From Acetobacter estunensis (GTDB taxonomy: Bacteria > Pseudomonadota > Alphaproteobacteria > Acetobacterales > Acetobacteraceae), in contig NZ_JAHRDV010000013.1 of assembly GCF_019083805.1 (NCBI RefSeq), positions 20,441-84,440 of the forward strand: 64,000 bases of DNA, read 5' to 3'. The notes under the pieces are model-generated. The model saw nothing but the letters and a program-made list of their open reading frames with translations. It was not told the origin of the DNA and searched no databases. Each line of letters starts with the position of its first letter. Position 1 is the stretch's first letter. The translations under genes were made by a program, and so were the position numbers. This document shows, piece after piece, positions 45,549-55,071 of this stretch.

Positions 45549-46403
45549 GGGCGTGTCGTCAGTTAGCATCTGGCGTCATGAGGCTTATACTCCCGTTTGA
45601 TCTGTGATGTTTTTTCTCTGTTTTCAGGGAGAGAATGAATGCGACGATATGGCCTGAGTGACAGCCAATGGGAACGGATAAAAGATCTTCTTCCCGGTCG
45701 TGAAGATCATATCGGCGGAACGGCTACCGATAACCGTCTGTTTGTGGAAGCGATTCTGTATCGTTACCGTGCCGGCATTCCGTGGCATGACCTGCCTGCC
45801 CGGTTCGGGGACAGGAAAAACGTCCACCGACGACTGCGTCGCTGGTGCGAAGGCGGCGTGATCGAACGGATTTTCCGGCATCTGGGCCCCGATCGTGACA
45901 ACGAATATATGATAATCGACAGCACGATTGTCCGGGCTCAACCAGCACAGTGCGGGTGCCCGTAAAAAGTGGAGCGGATCAGGCCATCGGGCGGTCCCGT
46001 GGCGGACTGACTTCGAAAATCCACGCCATTGTCGATACCGCAGGAAAGGCGGTCGCCTTGTCCCTGACGCCCGGGTAGAAAGCCAACATCACGGAAGCAG
46101 GCCCCCCTGCTGGATAAAGTCGACCCTGCAGCCTTTATCGCCGACAAGGCTTATGATGCTGATCCGCTTATCGAAAAGATCGAAGAACGGCAGATCACAC
46201 CGGTTATCCCTTCAAGGAAAACCGGTGTGATCCATGGAAAATTAGCTTCCAGCTCTACAAAAACAGAAACATCATTGAACGATTCTTCGCCAGGCTGAAG
46301 CAGTTCAGAGGCATTGCAACACGCTACGACAAACTGAAGTCAACATTCCTCGCAGCAGTGCAACTCGTTTCCGCTATCATCGGAATTAACTAATGACACG
46401 CTC
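45549..46403 (+). mobile_element. IS5-type insertion sequence, degenerate
   Basis: An element of about 855 bases bounded by imperfect inverted ends. The left end reads GGGCGTGTCGTCAGTTA from 45549; the right end, read inward on the opposite strand from 46403, is GAGCGTGTCATTAGTTA, matching at 14 of 17. TA (part of CTAG) flanks both sides, the usual duplicated target of this family. Insertion has cut the CHAT-like gene that follows. Confidence 0.85.
45639..46393 (+). pseudogene. IS5-type transposase, frameshifted
   Basis: The N-terminal part is open from 45639 (MRRYGLSDSQWERIKDLLPG, RAGIPWHDLPARFGDRKNVHRR, IDSTIVRAQ) to a stop at 45965. Later sequence matches the family in other frames: LLDKVDPAAFIADKAYDADPLI (about 46110) and IERFFARLKQFRGIATRYDKLK (about 46275) up to the TAA at 46391-46393. 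At least two frameshifts are needed to restore it, so it should be inactive unless supplied in trans. Confidence 0.88.
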
Positions 46404-46634
46404 TAGGGCCTTGTCCTTGCCCGCCACCGGTCGGATCAACTCAACGAACTTAGCCCAACTGATGTCCGTGTTGTTCGTCAATCAGATGCCGGTTGAGTCG
46501 CCATGCGACGAAAAATGAAGAACATGGCACTCGCCGTCAGTCGCTTCCGCGATCGCGCGTTTCACAAATTTTTTCGTGAAGACAATGCTATACTCGGTTG
46601 TCACGCCGAGAATTTTGTGCACGTTCTTCAGCAT
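46404..46634 (-). pseudogene. CHAT-domain (caspase-like) protein remnant
   Basis: Starting at the ATG at 46634 with GGGAGAGCGGA upstream, the frame reads MLKNVHKILGVTTEYSIVFT, then ECHVLHFSSHGDSTGI, an in-frame TGA at 46484-46482, and continues as LTNNTDISWAKFVELIRPVAG until the insertion sequence at 46403. LHFSSHG resembles the His-containing motif of CHAT (caspase HetF-associated TPR) peptidases, and the sequence after the stop fits the same fold. So the gene is both interrupted by a nonsense codon and truncated at its 3' end. It is recognised by motif only. Confidence 0.55.
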
Positions 46635-46945
46635 TCCGCTCTCCCTGATAGAGCATCATCTAGACTAACTTAAAGCGAAAATTACAGATGGCCGACGGGC
46701 CCGCTGTTTTTACCATGTTGCTTAGACCAACCTGCCACGAACTACTGTGAAGGGCCGGTAAGAGCGGGATCGATGCAGCTAGCGACCGCGCTCGCTCTTC
46801 TTCGCCTGTCTCCAATGGACCGACTTTACTTCAATTCGAAGGCATTGCAGGGATAGGGTCATCGCCCTGCCTGAGCAGATTACCTGGAGAAACTCATTCC
46901 ATTCCTTCACGCATACGTGAAATCAGCCCAACCTACGCTGGAGTT
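46635..46945. other. Intergenic region at the edge of the mobile element
   Basis: No credible gene lies in these 311 bases between the CHAT remnant and the recombinase. An inverted pair GCAGGG/CCCTGC occurs near 46847-46875. One attachment site of the element could lie here, next to the recombinase gene, but the partner site is not in the window. Confidence 0.3.
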
Positions 46946-48691
46946 TCACTCCCATTTGCATCCTATACGCATCCTGCGCTCATTCCCGGAACGCAAAAAA
47001 GCCACCCTTGAGGGTGGCTTTTCCATAGTCTTTTCAGACACATATTCATGGTTGCGGGGACCCGCGACGGCTGCTGTCATAAAGCGGGGTTCCCTCTGGT
47101 TTCCGTTGGCATGGGCGAGATCGAGGATACCCATCAACTCGCCGCGTAGGGAGATATGAACCTCGCCCCGCTTGTCGCCGGGGTTGATTACGATCCCACC
47201 AATCAGCGAGCGGATGGCCTCTGCGGCCTCCCTGCCCCCGTCCGGGTCGTCCAGCGCCTCGGTGAACCGCTCCACGTTGCGCCGGTAATGACTGGCAATG
47301 TTGGGATGCACGTCGGGAATATCCGCCGGAGCCTGCGCCAGACGCTCCATAATCTCCGCCTTCTGACGTTCCAGATCATCCATGCGGGCCTTCATGGAGG
47401 GCTGATACATCCCGTCCTCAATCGCCGTGATGATGCCCCGTATTGACCGGTCGATCTTGTCCAGCACCTTGCGGTCCGCAATGGCCTGCCCGCGCCGCTC
47501 ATGGTTGAGCCGGTTCACTTCCTCCGCGAACGCCCGCACCGCCTCCGCCACGCTGTCGGACGACACCAGCCGGTCTTTCAGCCCGACCAGTACCCGCGCC
47601 TCGATCCGCTGGCGCGGGATGGTGCGGTTATTGGCGCAGGTGCCCCGGCGGTGGTGGTTCAGACAGCCAAACCGGCTGTTGACGATCATGCCCACCCTGC
47701 CACCACAGCAGCCGCAGGACAGCAGGCCGGAAAGAAGGGAGACAGGCCGGTTCGCCAGATGCAGCCGCCGGGCGCGGCCTTCCAGCGTGTTCGTCGGGCA
47801 CGGGCCGACCTTCGCGGCTATGGCCACCTGACGGGTTCTGACCGCCTGCCACAGATCATCAGACACGATTTTGAGATGTGGGACTTCGGTCCTGATCCAC
47901 TGGCTTTGCGGGTTGGGGCGCGAGACACGCTTGCCGGTGCTGGGGTCTTTGATGAAGCGTTGGCGGTTCCACACCAGCACGCCCGCATAGAGTTCGTTAT
48001 GGAGGATACCCGTCCCGCGTGAGACATGTCCCCGAATGGAGGTATCACCCCAGGCGTGGCCCAGCGGGCCGGGCACACCCTCCTTATTCAGTTCCACCGC
48101 GATGGAACGCGGGCTTTGCCCCGCCGCGAAGGCGCGAAAGATACGACGGATCACCTCGGCTTCCTCGGGGATGATCTCACGATCACCCCGGATCGGCTCG
48201 CCATTGGCGTCCAGCTTTTTGACCACCCTATAGCCATAGCAGAGGCCACCGCCCGCCTTGCCCTTCTCCACCCGGCCCCGAAGCCCGCGATGGGTCTTCA
48301 TGGCGAGGTCTTTGAGGAACAGCGCGTTCATCGTCCCTTTCAGGCCGACATGCAGTTCCGAGATTTCCCCCTCGGCCAGTGTGACGATGGCGACACCTGC
48401 AAAACGCAGATGTTTGAACAGCGTCGCGACATCGGCCTGATCGCGCGAAATGCGGTCCAGCGCCTCGGCCAGCACGACATCGAACCTGTTGGTCTGCGCA
48501 TCACGAAGTAACGCCTGGATGCCGGGCCGCAGGATCGTGCTCGCCCCTGAGATGGCGGCGTCCTGATAGGTCTCCCCAACCCTCCACTGTTCCCGCGCCG
48601 CGTGCTCACGACAGAGGCGGAACTGGTCCTCAATCGAGCTTTCGCTCTGATTGTCCGATGAATAGCGGGCATAGAGCGCAACACGGGTCAT
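46946..48691 (-). CDS. Large serine recombinase (recombinase family protein)
   Basis: A 581-residue large serine recombinase/integrase. The resolvase domain opens with RVALYARYSSDNQSESSIEDQ (catalytic Ser in YARYSSDNQ), then LAEALDRISRDQADVA and GELHVGLKG-like ELHVGLKGTMNALFLKDLA. The Recombinase domain spans about 165-290 and a zinc ribbon holds paired cysteines in LLSCGCCGGRVGM and GCLNHHRRGTCANN. A coiled-coil (residues about 400-470) follows. A good AAGGAG precedes the ATG at 48691. It probably integrates and excises the element carrying the fec and trb genes. The last residues overlap a terminator hairpin. Confidence 0.92.
   Translation of the reverse strand: MTRVALYARYSSDNQSESSIEDQFRLCREHAAREQWRVGETYQDAAISGASTILRPGIQALLRDAQTNRFDVVLAEALDRISRDQADVATLFKHLRFAGVAIVTLAEGEISELHVGLKGTMNALFLKDLAMKTHRGLRGRVEKGKAGGGLCYGYRVVKKLDANGEPIRGDREIIPEEAEVIRRIFRAFAAGQSPRSIAVELNKEGVPGPLGHAWGDTSIRGHVSRGTGILHNELYAGVLVWNRQRFIKDPSTGKRVSRPNPQSQWIRTEVPHLKIVSDDLWQAVRTRQVAIAAKVGPCPTNTLEGRARRLHLANRPVSLLSGLLSCGCCGGRVGMIVNSRFGCLNHHRRGTCANNRTIPRQRIEARVLVGLKDRLVSSDSVAEAVRAFAEEVNRLNHERRGQAIADRKVLDKIDRSIRGIITAIEDGMYQPSMKARMDDLERQKAEIMERLAQAPADIPDVHPNIASHYRRNVERFTEALDDPDGGREAAEAIRSLIGGIVINPGDKRGEVHISLRGELMGILDLAHANGNQREPRFMTAAVAGPRNHEYVSEKTMEKPPSRVAFLRSGNERRMRIGCKWE
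46995..47022. terminator. Bidirectional hairpin terminator
   Basis: A seven-base stem GCCACCC/GGGTGGC with TTGA loop (47001-47018), flanked by six A on one side and TTTT on the other, works as an intrinsic terminator in either direction. It lies inside the last 25 codons of the recombinase frame. Confidence 0.7.
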
Positions 48692-48692
48692 G

Positions 48693-48920
48693 TCAGCTTT
48701 CTCCTTCCGGCCTGTCCGTCCCGTCCGGGCCATCGCCGGGAGGGGGATGATTGTCGTTCGCGGCGGTCAGCGCCGCAAAATATTCCCGCGCCATCCGGCG
48801 ACCGATCAGCCGGGCGATGCTGAACGCCACCCGGTCGAGTTCCTGCCGGGCGTCCCCCTGCCCGTTATCGTTGGCCGGAACGCCGGGTGCGCGGTCTGGC
48901 GCGTCGTTCCTGTCTCCCAT
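48693..48920 (-). CDS. Small hypothetical protein
   Basis: A 75-residue protein directly upstream of the recombinase (one base between its stop and the recombinase ATG) with GAAAGGACGCAACC before its start. The central helix DRVAFSIARLIGRRMAREYFAAL is flanked by acidic and proline-rich ends, and two ANDN segments are seen. No known family is recognised, but similar small ORFs accompany recombinases in alphaproteobacterial elements; it may be a recombinase accessory factor. Confidence 0.6.
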   Translation of the reverse strand: MGDRNDAPDRAPGVPANDNGQGDARQELDRVAFSIARLIGRRMAREYFAALTAANDNHPPPGDGPDGTDRPEGES

Positions 48921-50176
48921 TGGTTGCGTCCTTTCCGTGCGGGAAAGGGAAAACCTCGGGGATACGGCCAGCTTACCGCAAGACCTCATGCAACACATAG
49001 AAAAACCGTGCGGCTATAGAGAAGAATTACTTATTCAAGCGTAGACGTGTTTTTCGATCACGTCACATCGAATACGGTGTCCAAAACGAACAGTGCCAGT
49101 GCAATGCGGACTTTTCCGCCATTTCTGAAAGAGAGCGGCACGTCAGCCTTTTTTCAGGGGTGCCGGTCACCCATCCCTCAACCCCATGTGCAGACAGAGA
49201 AAAATCCGGCCCGCGACGTCAGGAGTGCCAGATGCCTTTATCTTGCCCTCTTAATTCCTCCTCTTTCCGGCCTTATTTTTCCAGATTCGATGTCCTTCGC
49301 AAGCTGGACACCCCATCCTCCACCCTCTCATTTTTAGCCGGGCCAACGCGACGCTTCGCGCCGCGAACGGAAGGCGTCGGCTAAGCCGCCGCGTGTCCTG
49401 CGCTGTCCCTTTATGGGGCGCTTTCAGGCCCAGCTCCGGCGTCCGATGGACGGCCTACGGCGCTCCCGCGCTGCGCTCGCCCGGAGCCAGAAACAGCAGC
49501 AGAACCGGGCACGTCCGTATAGCTCAGGGCGCAAGAAGTGGAACGTCAAGCCGTCATTCCCGCGTGCCCGGCTTCGCACATCGGAAACAGGATGAGCGAC
49601 CGGTCATCGTCATGCGCCGGACATTCCCTGACATGAATTTTCATGCACGCGGAAAGCAAAAACCTTGCGGATCGGCGGGCCAATCGGATGCATGATAACC
49701 GCACGTTCAGGAATAAGAAACCGGCTGGTTTCCTACGTGAATTTTGCACTCCGCTCGGCACATCGAACGCCATTCAGAAGTCCGTTTTGCCGCACATGAC
49801 AATCACAAAAACAGCGGTGAAATCATGTCAGTTTTTACACCCGAAATGCAGCCTGATGCCGTGTTTTTGGTTCACAATCCGCCTGTTTCTGGCCTCATGC
49901 GTAACGCAGCGCAGTCCATTGGCCACCAGCGTCGTTTTGTGCTGTCATAGCGTGGTATTTTCGGTATTATTTTTGCATTCAAGTAGTAGTTCCAAAGAAT
50001 AGAAAGAGGAAGGCAAGATAAAACAGCCTGCCACGTCGGGCGACAAGGCGCGGTCGCGCCTTGTCTTCCTGTGTGCATGTCTGGTCGGTCGTGTGCAGGG
50101 TTTTCAGTTTTGAAGCAGTTTTCTGCCCTGTTCGCCTGCACAGGAGCTGTTTTCAGCACACAATGCCTGCCCCTGA
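48921..50176. other. 1.26 kb region with no recognisable gene
   Basis: Several short frames exist but none resembles a protein family or has convincing start signals. The stretch contains inverted arms CCGGGCACG (49505-49513) and CGTGCCCGG (49563-49571), GC-rich palindromic sequence around 49330-49480 and an AT-rich end near 49960-50000. It may hold a transfer origin, replication signals, a small RNA or debris of deleted genes. Confidence 0.4.
49505..49571. repeat. Inverted repeat with nine-base arms
   Basis: CCGGGCACG and its exact complement lie 49 bases apart, inside the gene-free region. Such a structure could form a long hairpin or mark an origin of transfer, but no relaxase gene is present in the window to support that. 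Confidence 0.4.
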
Positions 50177-50957
50177 TCATCCTTCCGTACGGAGAGCAAC
50201 ATAACCCCCTTCGACCAGACGCAGACCTTCCGCCGTCCAGTCTCTGGCCGACCGCCGCCAGCCATGATCAATCCATTCATGATTGGAAAGTGTCAGCGCC
50301 CGTGGGTTGATCAAACGCGCCGCAATCTGGCGCTTACCAAAGCCCGCGCGGTCCATATCGAACGCGTGCAGACAGCGGATCAGATGCAGGGACCGGAACG
50401 GCGTGATGACTGGCGGGATACGGTGAGGAATACTGAACCCGAGATACCGGAACATGAAGCGCCCCGCCTCATAATAACGGCTCCTGAAAAGAGGATCGAG
50501 CGGGATCACCACCGCAGGACGTTTCATGACGTCAGGACTATCCATCAGGAAGGAGAACGTCCCGAAGGGGCCGGCCACGGTCACGCCGCGACCGGCATCA
50601 TCTTCATGATCCAGCAGGACACGGCCCAAGGCTTCGAAATTCAGCGACAGGAAATCGGAAAAGCAGCGCGGGGCCTCTGTCAGGCTGATGATGCGGGTTG
50701 TGTCTTCCCTGCGCCAGATGACAGGCTTGCGGGTGATGGGAATGTCAGGATCGTGGACAAAAACGCAACCCCCATCGGTCACGGAAAGCCGCCCACAGGA
50801 GAGAGGGATTGTCGCTGGCTCCGGCCCGTAGGCCGGTATCGCGATAGTCGCTGACATAGCGGGACCAGCGGCGCATGAAGGCCCCGGCAAGAGCGGATGC
50901 TGACAGGGTTCTGAGGATGGCCAGATCGGCCTCGGAATGCCAGATGTCCAGTGGCAT
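50177..50957 (-). pseudogene. DUF6499/DUF2285 domain protein, frameshifted
   Basis: The gene starts at 50957 (MPLDIWHSEADLAILRTL) and reads AFMRRWSRYVSDYRDTG, RDRWGLRF. It then breaks at a run of five T (50763-50759 on the plus strand, five A): one base too many stops it at CPRS. The other frame continues VHDPDIPITRKPVIWRRED and the DUF2285 end FRSLHLIRCLHAFDMDRAGFGKRQIAARL. Such proteins are common regulators of alphaproteobacterial conjugative elements. The break may be real decay, sequencing error or slippage. Confidence 0.8.
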
Positions 50958-51116
50958 GGGAGACGTCCCTTATCGGCTGGGGAGCCACCGACCGGGCGCG
51001 GCACAACACGCCGCACTTATCAGGCAGCCCCGCGTTTCTGGTTACATTGGGTTCTCACACTTGCGGCCTGGCCCCACGCATGTTGCACACCCCCACTCCA
51101 CGAGTATCCGTGGTGA

Positions 51117-52100
51117 TCAAACTCTTTTTTCAGTCCATATCCGGTTATCGCGAAGCAACGCATTAGCGAGGACGAGCATTTTTCGCATGACGGCTGTGAT
51201 GGCGAGTTTTGCATTTTTCCCCTGCGCGATGAGGCGATTATAGAATGTTTTGAGATCTGGATTGAAGCGCATGGCGACAAGGGCTGGCATGTAGAGAGCC
51301 TGCCTGACGAGGGCACGTCCTCCGCGTATGTGGCTTTTGCCCTGAAATGTTCCGGACTGGCGCGTTATGGGAGCCAGTCCGGCCAGAGCTGATACCTGGC
51401 TGTCACCGAGGATTCCAAGTTCGGGCATATCGGCAAGGACGGCCTCAGCGGTAACGGCCCCGAAGCCCGGAATGCTCAGGATAATCTCGCAGCGCCGTGC
51501 GAGTTCAGGGTCGCTGGCAATGAGCAAGCGGATGGCGTCCGCTATGGAAGCCAGTTGCGCATCAATCTGCCGAAGGCGATGACGGGCATGGCGCTTGAGC
51601 AGGTCTATGGAGAGTGTCTGAAGGCGGTTGCTTACTGCTGTGCGATCGCGCGTCAGGCTTCGTCGCGCCGAGACGAGTTCTGTCAACGTTTCCTGAATTT
51701 CGCTGCGGATGGGACAGATTTTCGGCTGAATCAGCGCGCCGAAACGGGCGAGCATCTGGGCGTCGACCCTGTCTGTTTTAGTGAGTGTGCCAGTAGCCTC
51801 GGCGAAGTGGCGGGCATATCTGGGATTGACCTTCACGGTTGGCAGTCCAGCCGTGGCCAGAGCACGTTCCATTTCTTTGTGCCATGGACCGGTAGCTTCG
51901 AAAACAACGCGGAACACATCGGCTTTTCCAATCCAGCGCAGAAGCTGGCTATATCCTTTGCGGGTATTGGGAACGTGCAAGGTCTGCCCGGAAGGGTAGA
52001 TGGCGGCGTCAAGATGGGCTTTGGAGACGTCAATGCCCAAGGTCACCTGCCCATTGGAAAAAGACTTGTCATTCGGGATAACCATATTCATCTTCTCCAT
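51117..52100 (-). CDS. IS110 family transposase
   Basis: A 327-residue DEDD recombinase of the IS110 family. The acidic residues are Asp24 (LGIDVSKAHLD), Glu68 (FEATGPWH), Asp110 and Asp113 (LTKTDRVDAQ). The C-terminal Transposase_20 domain includes IPGFGAVTAEAVLADMPELG and LAPITRQSGTFQGKSHIRGGRALVRQALY, with the likely catalytic serine there. The gene is intact. IS110 elements lack clear terminal repeats and use a non-coding bridge RNA to choose target and donor sites. Confidence 0.93.
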   Translation of the reverse strand: MEKMNMVIPNDKSFSNGQVTLGIDVSKAHLDAAIYPSGQTLHVPNTRKGYSQLLRWIGKADVFRVVFEATGPWHKEMERALATAGLPTVKVNPRYARHFAEATGTLTKTDRVDAQMLARFGALIQPKICPIRSEIQETLTELVSARRSLTRDRTAVSNRLQTLSIDLLKRHARHRLRQIDAQLASIADAIRLLIASDPELARRCEIILSIPGFGAVTAEAVLADMPELGILGDSQVSALAGLAPITRQSGTFQGKSHIRGGRALVRQALYMPALVAMRFNPDLKTFYNRLIAQGKNAKLAITAVMRKMLVLANALLRDNRIWTEKRV

Positions 52101-52470
52101 GTCCTATGCTTGTCATTCGAGGCTTGCCCTCGGGTATCCGTTCAGGACGCAAGGAAAAGAAGGGGCGGCCATACTCGTGATCGACCCATATGGTCTGTTT
52201 GGCATTCGACCCGACCCCTTCCTGCGGCCCCGGATGGCCATCCGGGGCCGCAGTCCTTTGTCGCATGCGCAACCGCAGCGACACAAAACAGCATAAGACA
52301 ACTTTGGCATAGGTCGCCCTACGGATCTTGCCGGGCACAACCCACGTTTCTTGCAGGGAGTTGCCCCTCGGAATTTGCAGCACATCTGCCCCTCGACTTT
52401 GGCATGGAGACGAGGGGTAAGATGCTGAATTTAATTGGGAAAAGACGCTGTAGTTTCGGGCAGTGTAATT
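52101..52470 (-). other. Upstream end of the IS110 element (candidate bridge-RNA region)
   Basis: About 370 bases between the transposase start and the fecA stop contain no gene. IS110-type elements encode their bridge RNA just upstream of the transposase, so this span is the expected place. It contains a long perfect palindrome, listed separately. The exact element boundary is not visible. Confidence 0.45.
52223..52252. repeat. Perfect 30-base palindrome upstream of the IS110 transposase
   Basis: The 15-base arm TGCGGCCCCGGATGG is followed immediately by its exact complement, 123 bases before the transposase start. As RNA it would make a very stable GC-rich hairpin, fitting either a structured bridge RNA or a regulatory attenuator. 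Confidence 0.6.
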
Positions 52471-55071
52471 TCACCAACTATACGAGAAATTCCCGTAAAT
52501 ACGCTGCGCCTGCCCATAATAACACGAACCACCACCGTCACCAGAACTACATGATGTGACATATCTCGTGTTTGCTAAATTCGAGATGGCAAGTTGCGCT
52601 TTAAGACCTTTCAACATGGGAGATGCGTTCTGAAAATCATAATACGCACCAACATCAAACAACAAATATGAAGGAACCTTATAGCTATTCGCATTGTCAG
52701 CATAGGTACTGCCGACATAACGGACACCGAAATTTACGCCTAACCCGTAAAAGATTTTTCGAGGCAAGGTATAATCCACAAACATATTCACCATATGGCG
52801 AGGCAGGCCCGCAACGTATTTCCCCTGTTCAGAAATGGCACCGTCATTGGGGCCAATCGCATTACCATACATGTCTGTAAGCCAAACAGTATTATTGCTT
52901 TTCGTAACACGCGTCTCGTTGAAAGAATAAGACGCAGTTAAGCGGATATCTTTCGTGACATTGGCATGGGCTGATAATTCGACGCCTTTGGACGTAACCG
53001 TACCTGCATCAGCTTCATAACCTGGATGTTCAGTGTCTGTAATCTGATAGTGGTTTTCCTTGATGTCGTAAGCAGCGGCCGTTAGTAAAATATTGGTATT
53101 GGGAACGAGATATTTTAGTCCGACTTCAAACTGCTTTCCATTGAGCGGCTTGGCCGCTTGCCCATCGTACTGGAATGAACCTGTCTGTGGAATGAATGAC
53201 GTCGCGTAACTAAAATATGGCGTGAGGCCAAAATCAAAATTATATGTAAATCCCGCGCGCCATGTAAATTTTGATCGCGATGATTTTTCCCTATCATCTA
53301 CATAAGGCTCAGTAATAACGCCATGGCCGGCAGCTTCAAAATTATCAGCTGTTGTGACGGTTGCTTTATAATTGTACCAATCCTGTCTTCCGCCAAGAAG
53401 AACGGACAAGCGTCCCCATTTAATTTGATCCTGAAAATACACTCCACTTTGATACTGAGTTTGCCTCATATTATCCCACTCGATATTATCCGGACTATTT
53501 AAACTATAATCGGGATAGACGAGATAATATGCAGGATCCCAAATATTGACGTAGCCTGCGCCGTTCATATCATATGCAAGGTTTTGGGCTATATTCATTC
53601 GCCTAAAATCCATTCCAGCAACAAGAGTTTGCTTTACAGATCCTGTGTTAAGATGCCCGACAAACCTACTATCCAGAGCCACTGTGGCGTTCGAGCTATT
53701 CTGGCGCCAAGCCCTACGTTTGATTGTTTGATCAGGCTGGAGTGACCCCTGTAAATAGGTCTGGTTCATATGCGTCGATGAATCTTCATAGCGAAATGTT
53801 TGCTGAAACTCCAGGAAATTATTGAATTTATGCTGAAATTGATATTCAAATGATGCAGTTCTCTGTCCGTTGTCATTTATGGACGGATCTCCCAGAAATC
53901 GCGAACGCGGAAGGTAACCGTATTTACCTCGAACCAGAGTTCCTACGCCAGGATAACCGTCTCCTTGTGCTTCCGAAGGCGCATACAGATATTGGCCAAT
54001 GAGCGTCAAGCTAGTCTTCTCATCAATGTCCCATTTGATTGACGGGAGAACACCAACTCGCTTGTAATGAAGGTAATCAGTTTGGCTTCCTTGCGTTACA
54101 CCTATTCCTGCAATTCTATATTTTAAATTTCCTGACTTCGTGATTTTATCGCCGACGTCGAAGGTTGCTTCGTAACGTCCCCAGTTCCCAAAACCAACAC
54201 TTACATTCCGTATTGGAGTTTCGCCAGGCTGTTTTAATTGAGTCGCGATCAGTCCACCGGGACCTACCTGACCGTAAAGAACTGAAGCTGGCCCGTTAAG
54301 CGCTTCAACTCGTTCGACAAAAGCGGTTTCGCCAGCCACCAAAGACCGCGACATAAGTCCATCAACGTATTGCGTGGCGGCGAAGCCACGCATCATGATC
54401 GATCCGGTACCGTTAGCATTGCCGCCAGCCGCAGAGCCAATACTGGCTGTACCCAGTCTCTCCGCATATACGCCCGGCATGTACCGTAGAACTTCTGCGA
54501 CAGTCTGGGCCTGCTGATCTAAGATTTGCTGCTTGGTAATAACGTAAACAGAATTAGGTATTTGTGTAATGGGCGTGTCCGTTTTCGTTCCAGCGTCAGT
54601 GTATGTGGCGACATAACCAACCCCGGGTCCGATGGCGGCCTCATGGGTGTTAAGACTGCCACCTACCCGCACGGGACCAAGCGTAATATTGGCGGCTGCC
54701 GGAACGAGCGTCACCGTATGGCCTCCCGACAAGCGATATGTAAAACCCGTTCCTGCCAGCAAACGGGAAAGCGCATCGGCTGGCGTCAAAGTGCCGTTGA
54801 CGCCGGGACTGGTCGCATTGCGGATAACATCCGCCCGCACGGAAACCTGCCAGCCACTCTGAGCCCCGAAGGATGCCAAGGCATCACCAAGCTTCTGCGC
54901 TGGAATGCTGAAGTTCTGCGCCGGGGTCGGTGCAGGTGCAGCTATAGTTTGCGCGGTAGCAGCACTCGCCGCATGTCCGCCCAAGCCCGCCAGCGTCGTA
55001 GTCATCAGCGCGGCCGCCAGCCAGCATGGACGTCCTTTAGCCGTCTGCCCGGACGCAGTACCTGTTTTCAT
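52471..55071 (-). CDS. fecA: TonB-dependent siderophore receptor with STN domain (FecA-like)
   Basis: An 866-residue outer-membrane receptor. A signal peptide ends near residue 38 (GGHAASA), then the STN (secretin/TonB N-terminal) domain FSIPAQKLGDALASFGAQSGW through ADALSRLLAGTGFTYRL, which signals to FecR. The plug domain has DTPITQIPNSVYVITKQQI, GVYAERLG and the barrel runs to the aromatic end NFSYSW. The operon order with fecI and fecR supports regulated iron uptake. The gene is visibly AT-richer than its neighbours, especially in the barrel, a sign of transfer. The start is uncertain; ATG at 55098 is an alternative. Confidence 0.92.
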   Translation of the reverse strand: MKTGTASGQTAKGRPCWLAAALMTTTLAGLGGHAASAATAQTIAAPAPTPAQNFSIPAQKLGDALASFGAQSGWQVSVRADVIRNATSPGVNGTLTPADALSRLLAGTGFTYRLSGGHTVTLVPAAANITLGPVRVGGSLNTHEAAIGPGVGYVATYTDAGTKTDTPITQIPNSVYVITKQQILDQQAQTVAEVLRYMPGVYAERLGTASIGSAAGGNANGTGSIMMRGFAATQYVDGLMSRSLVAGETAFVERVEALNGPASVLYGQVGPGGLIATQLKQPGETPIRNVSVGFGNWGRYEATFDVGDKITKSGNLKYRIAGIGVTQGSQTDYLHYKRVGVLPSIKWDIDEKTSLTLIGQYLYAPSEAQGDGYPGVGTLVRGKYGYLPRSRFLGDPSINDNGQRTASFEYQFQHKFNNFLEFQQTFRYEDSSTHMNQTYLQGSLQPDQTIKRRAWRQNSSNATVALDSRFVGHLNTGSVKQTLVAGMDFRRMNIAQNLAYDMNGAGYVNIWDPAYYLVYPDYSLNSPDNIEWDNMRQTQYQSGVYFQDQIKWGRLSVLLGGRQDWYNYKATVTTADNFEAAGHGVITEPYVDDREKSSRSKFTWRAGFTYNFDFGLTPYFSYATSFIPQTGSFQYDGQAAKPLNGKQFEVGLKYLVPNTNILLTAAAYDIKENHYQITDTEHPGYEADAGTVTSKGVELSAHANVTKDIRLTASYSFNETRVTKSNNTVWLTDMYGNAIGPNDGAISEQGKYVAGLPRHMVNMFVDYTLPRKIFYGLGVNFGVRYVGSTYADNANSYKVPSYLLFDVGAYYDFQNASPMLKGLKAQLAISNLANTRYVTSCSSGDGGGSCYYGQAQRIYGNFSYSW

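Noticed and set aside
49505..49580. Possible tRNA-like sequence (GTATAGCTCAG and GGCTTCG)
   Set aside because: An A-box-like and a weak B-box-like segment occur, but no acceptor stem pairs and the anticodon stem is absent.
49047..49695. Short open frames in the gene-free region
   Set aside because: They lack ribosome sites and any family likeness, and overlap one another in different frames.
51555..52559. Plus-strand open frame of 334 codons
   Set aside because: It is antisense to the IS110 transposase and its upstream region, with no protein motif.
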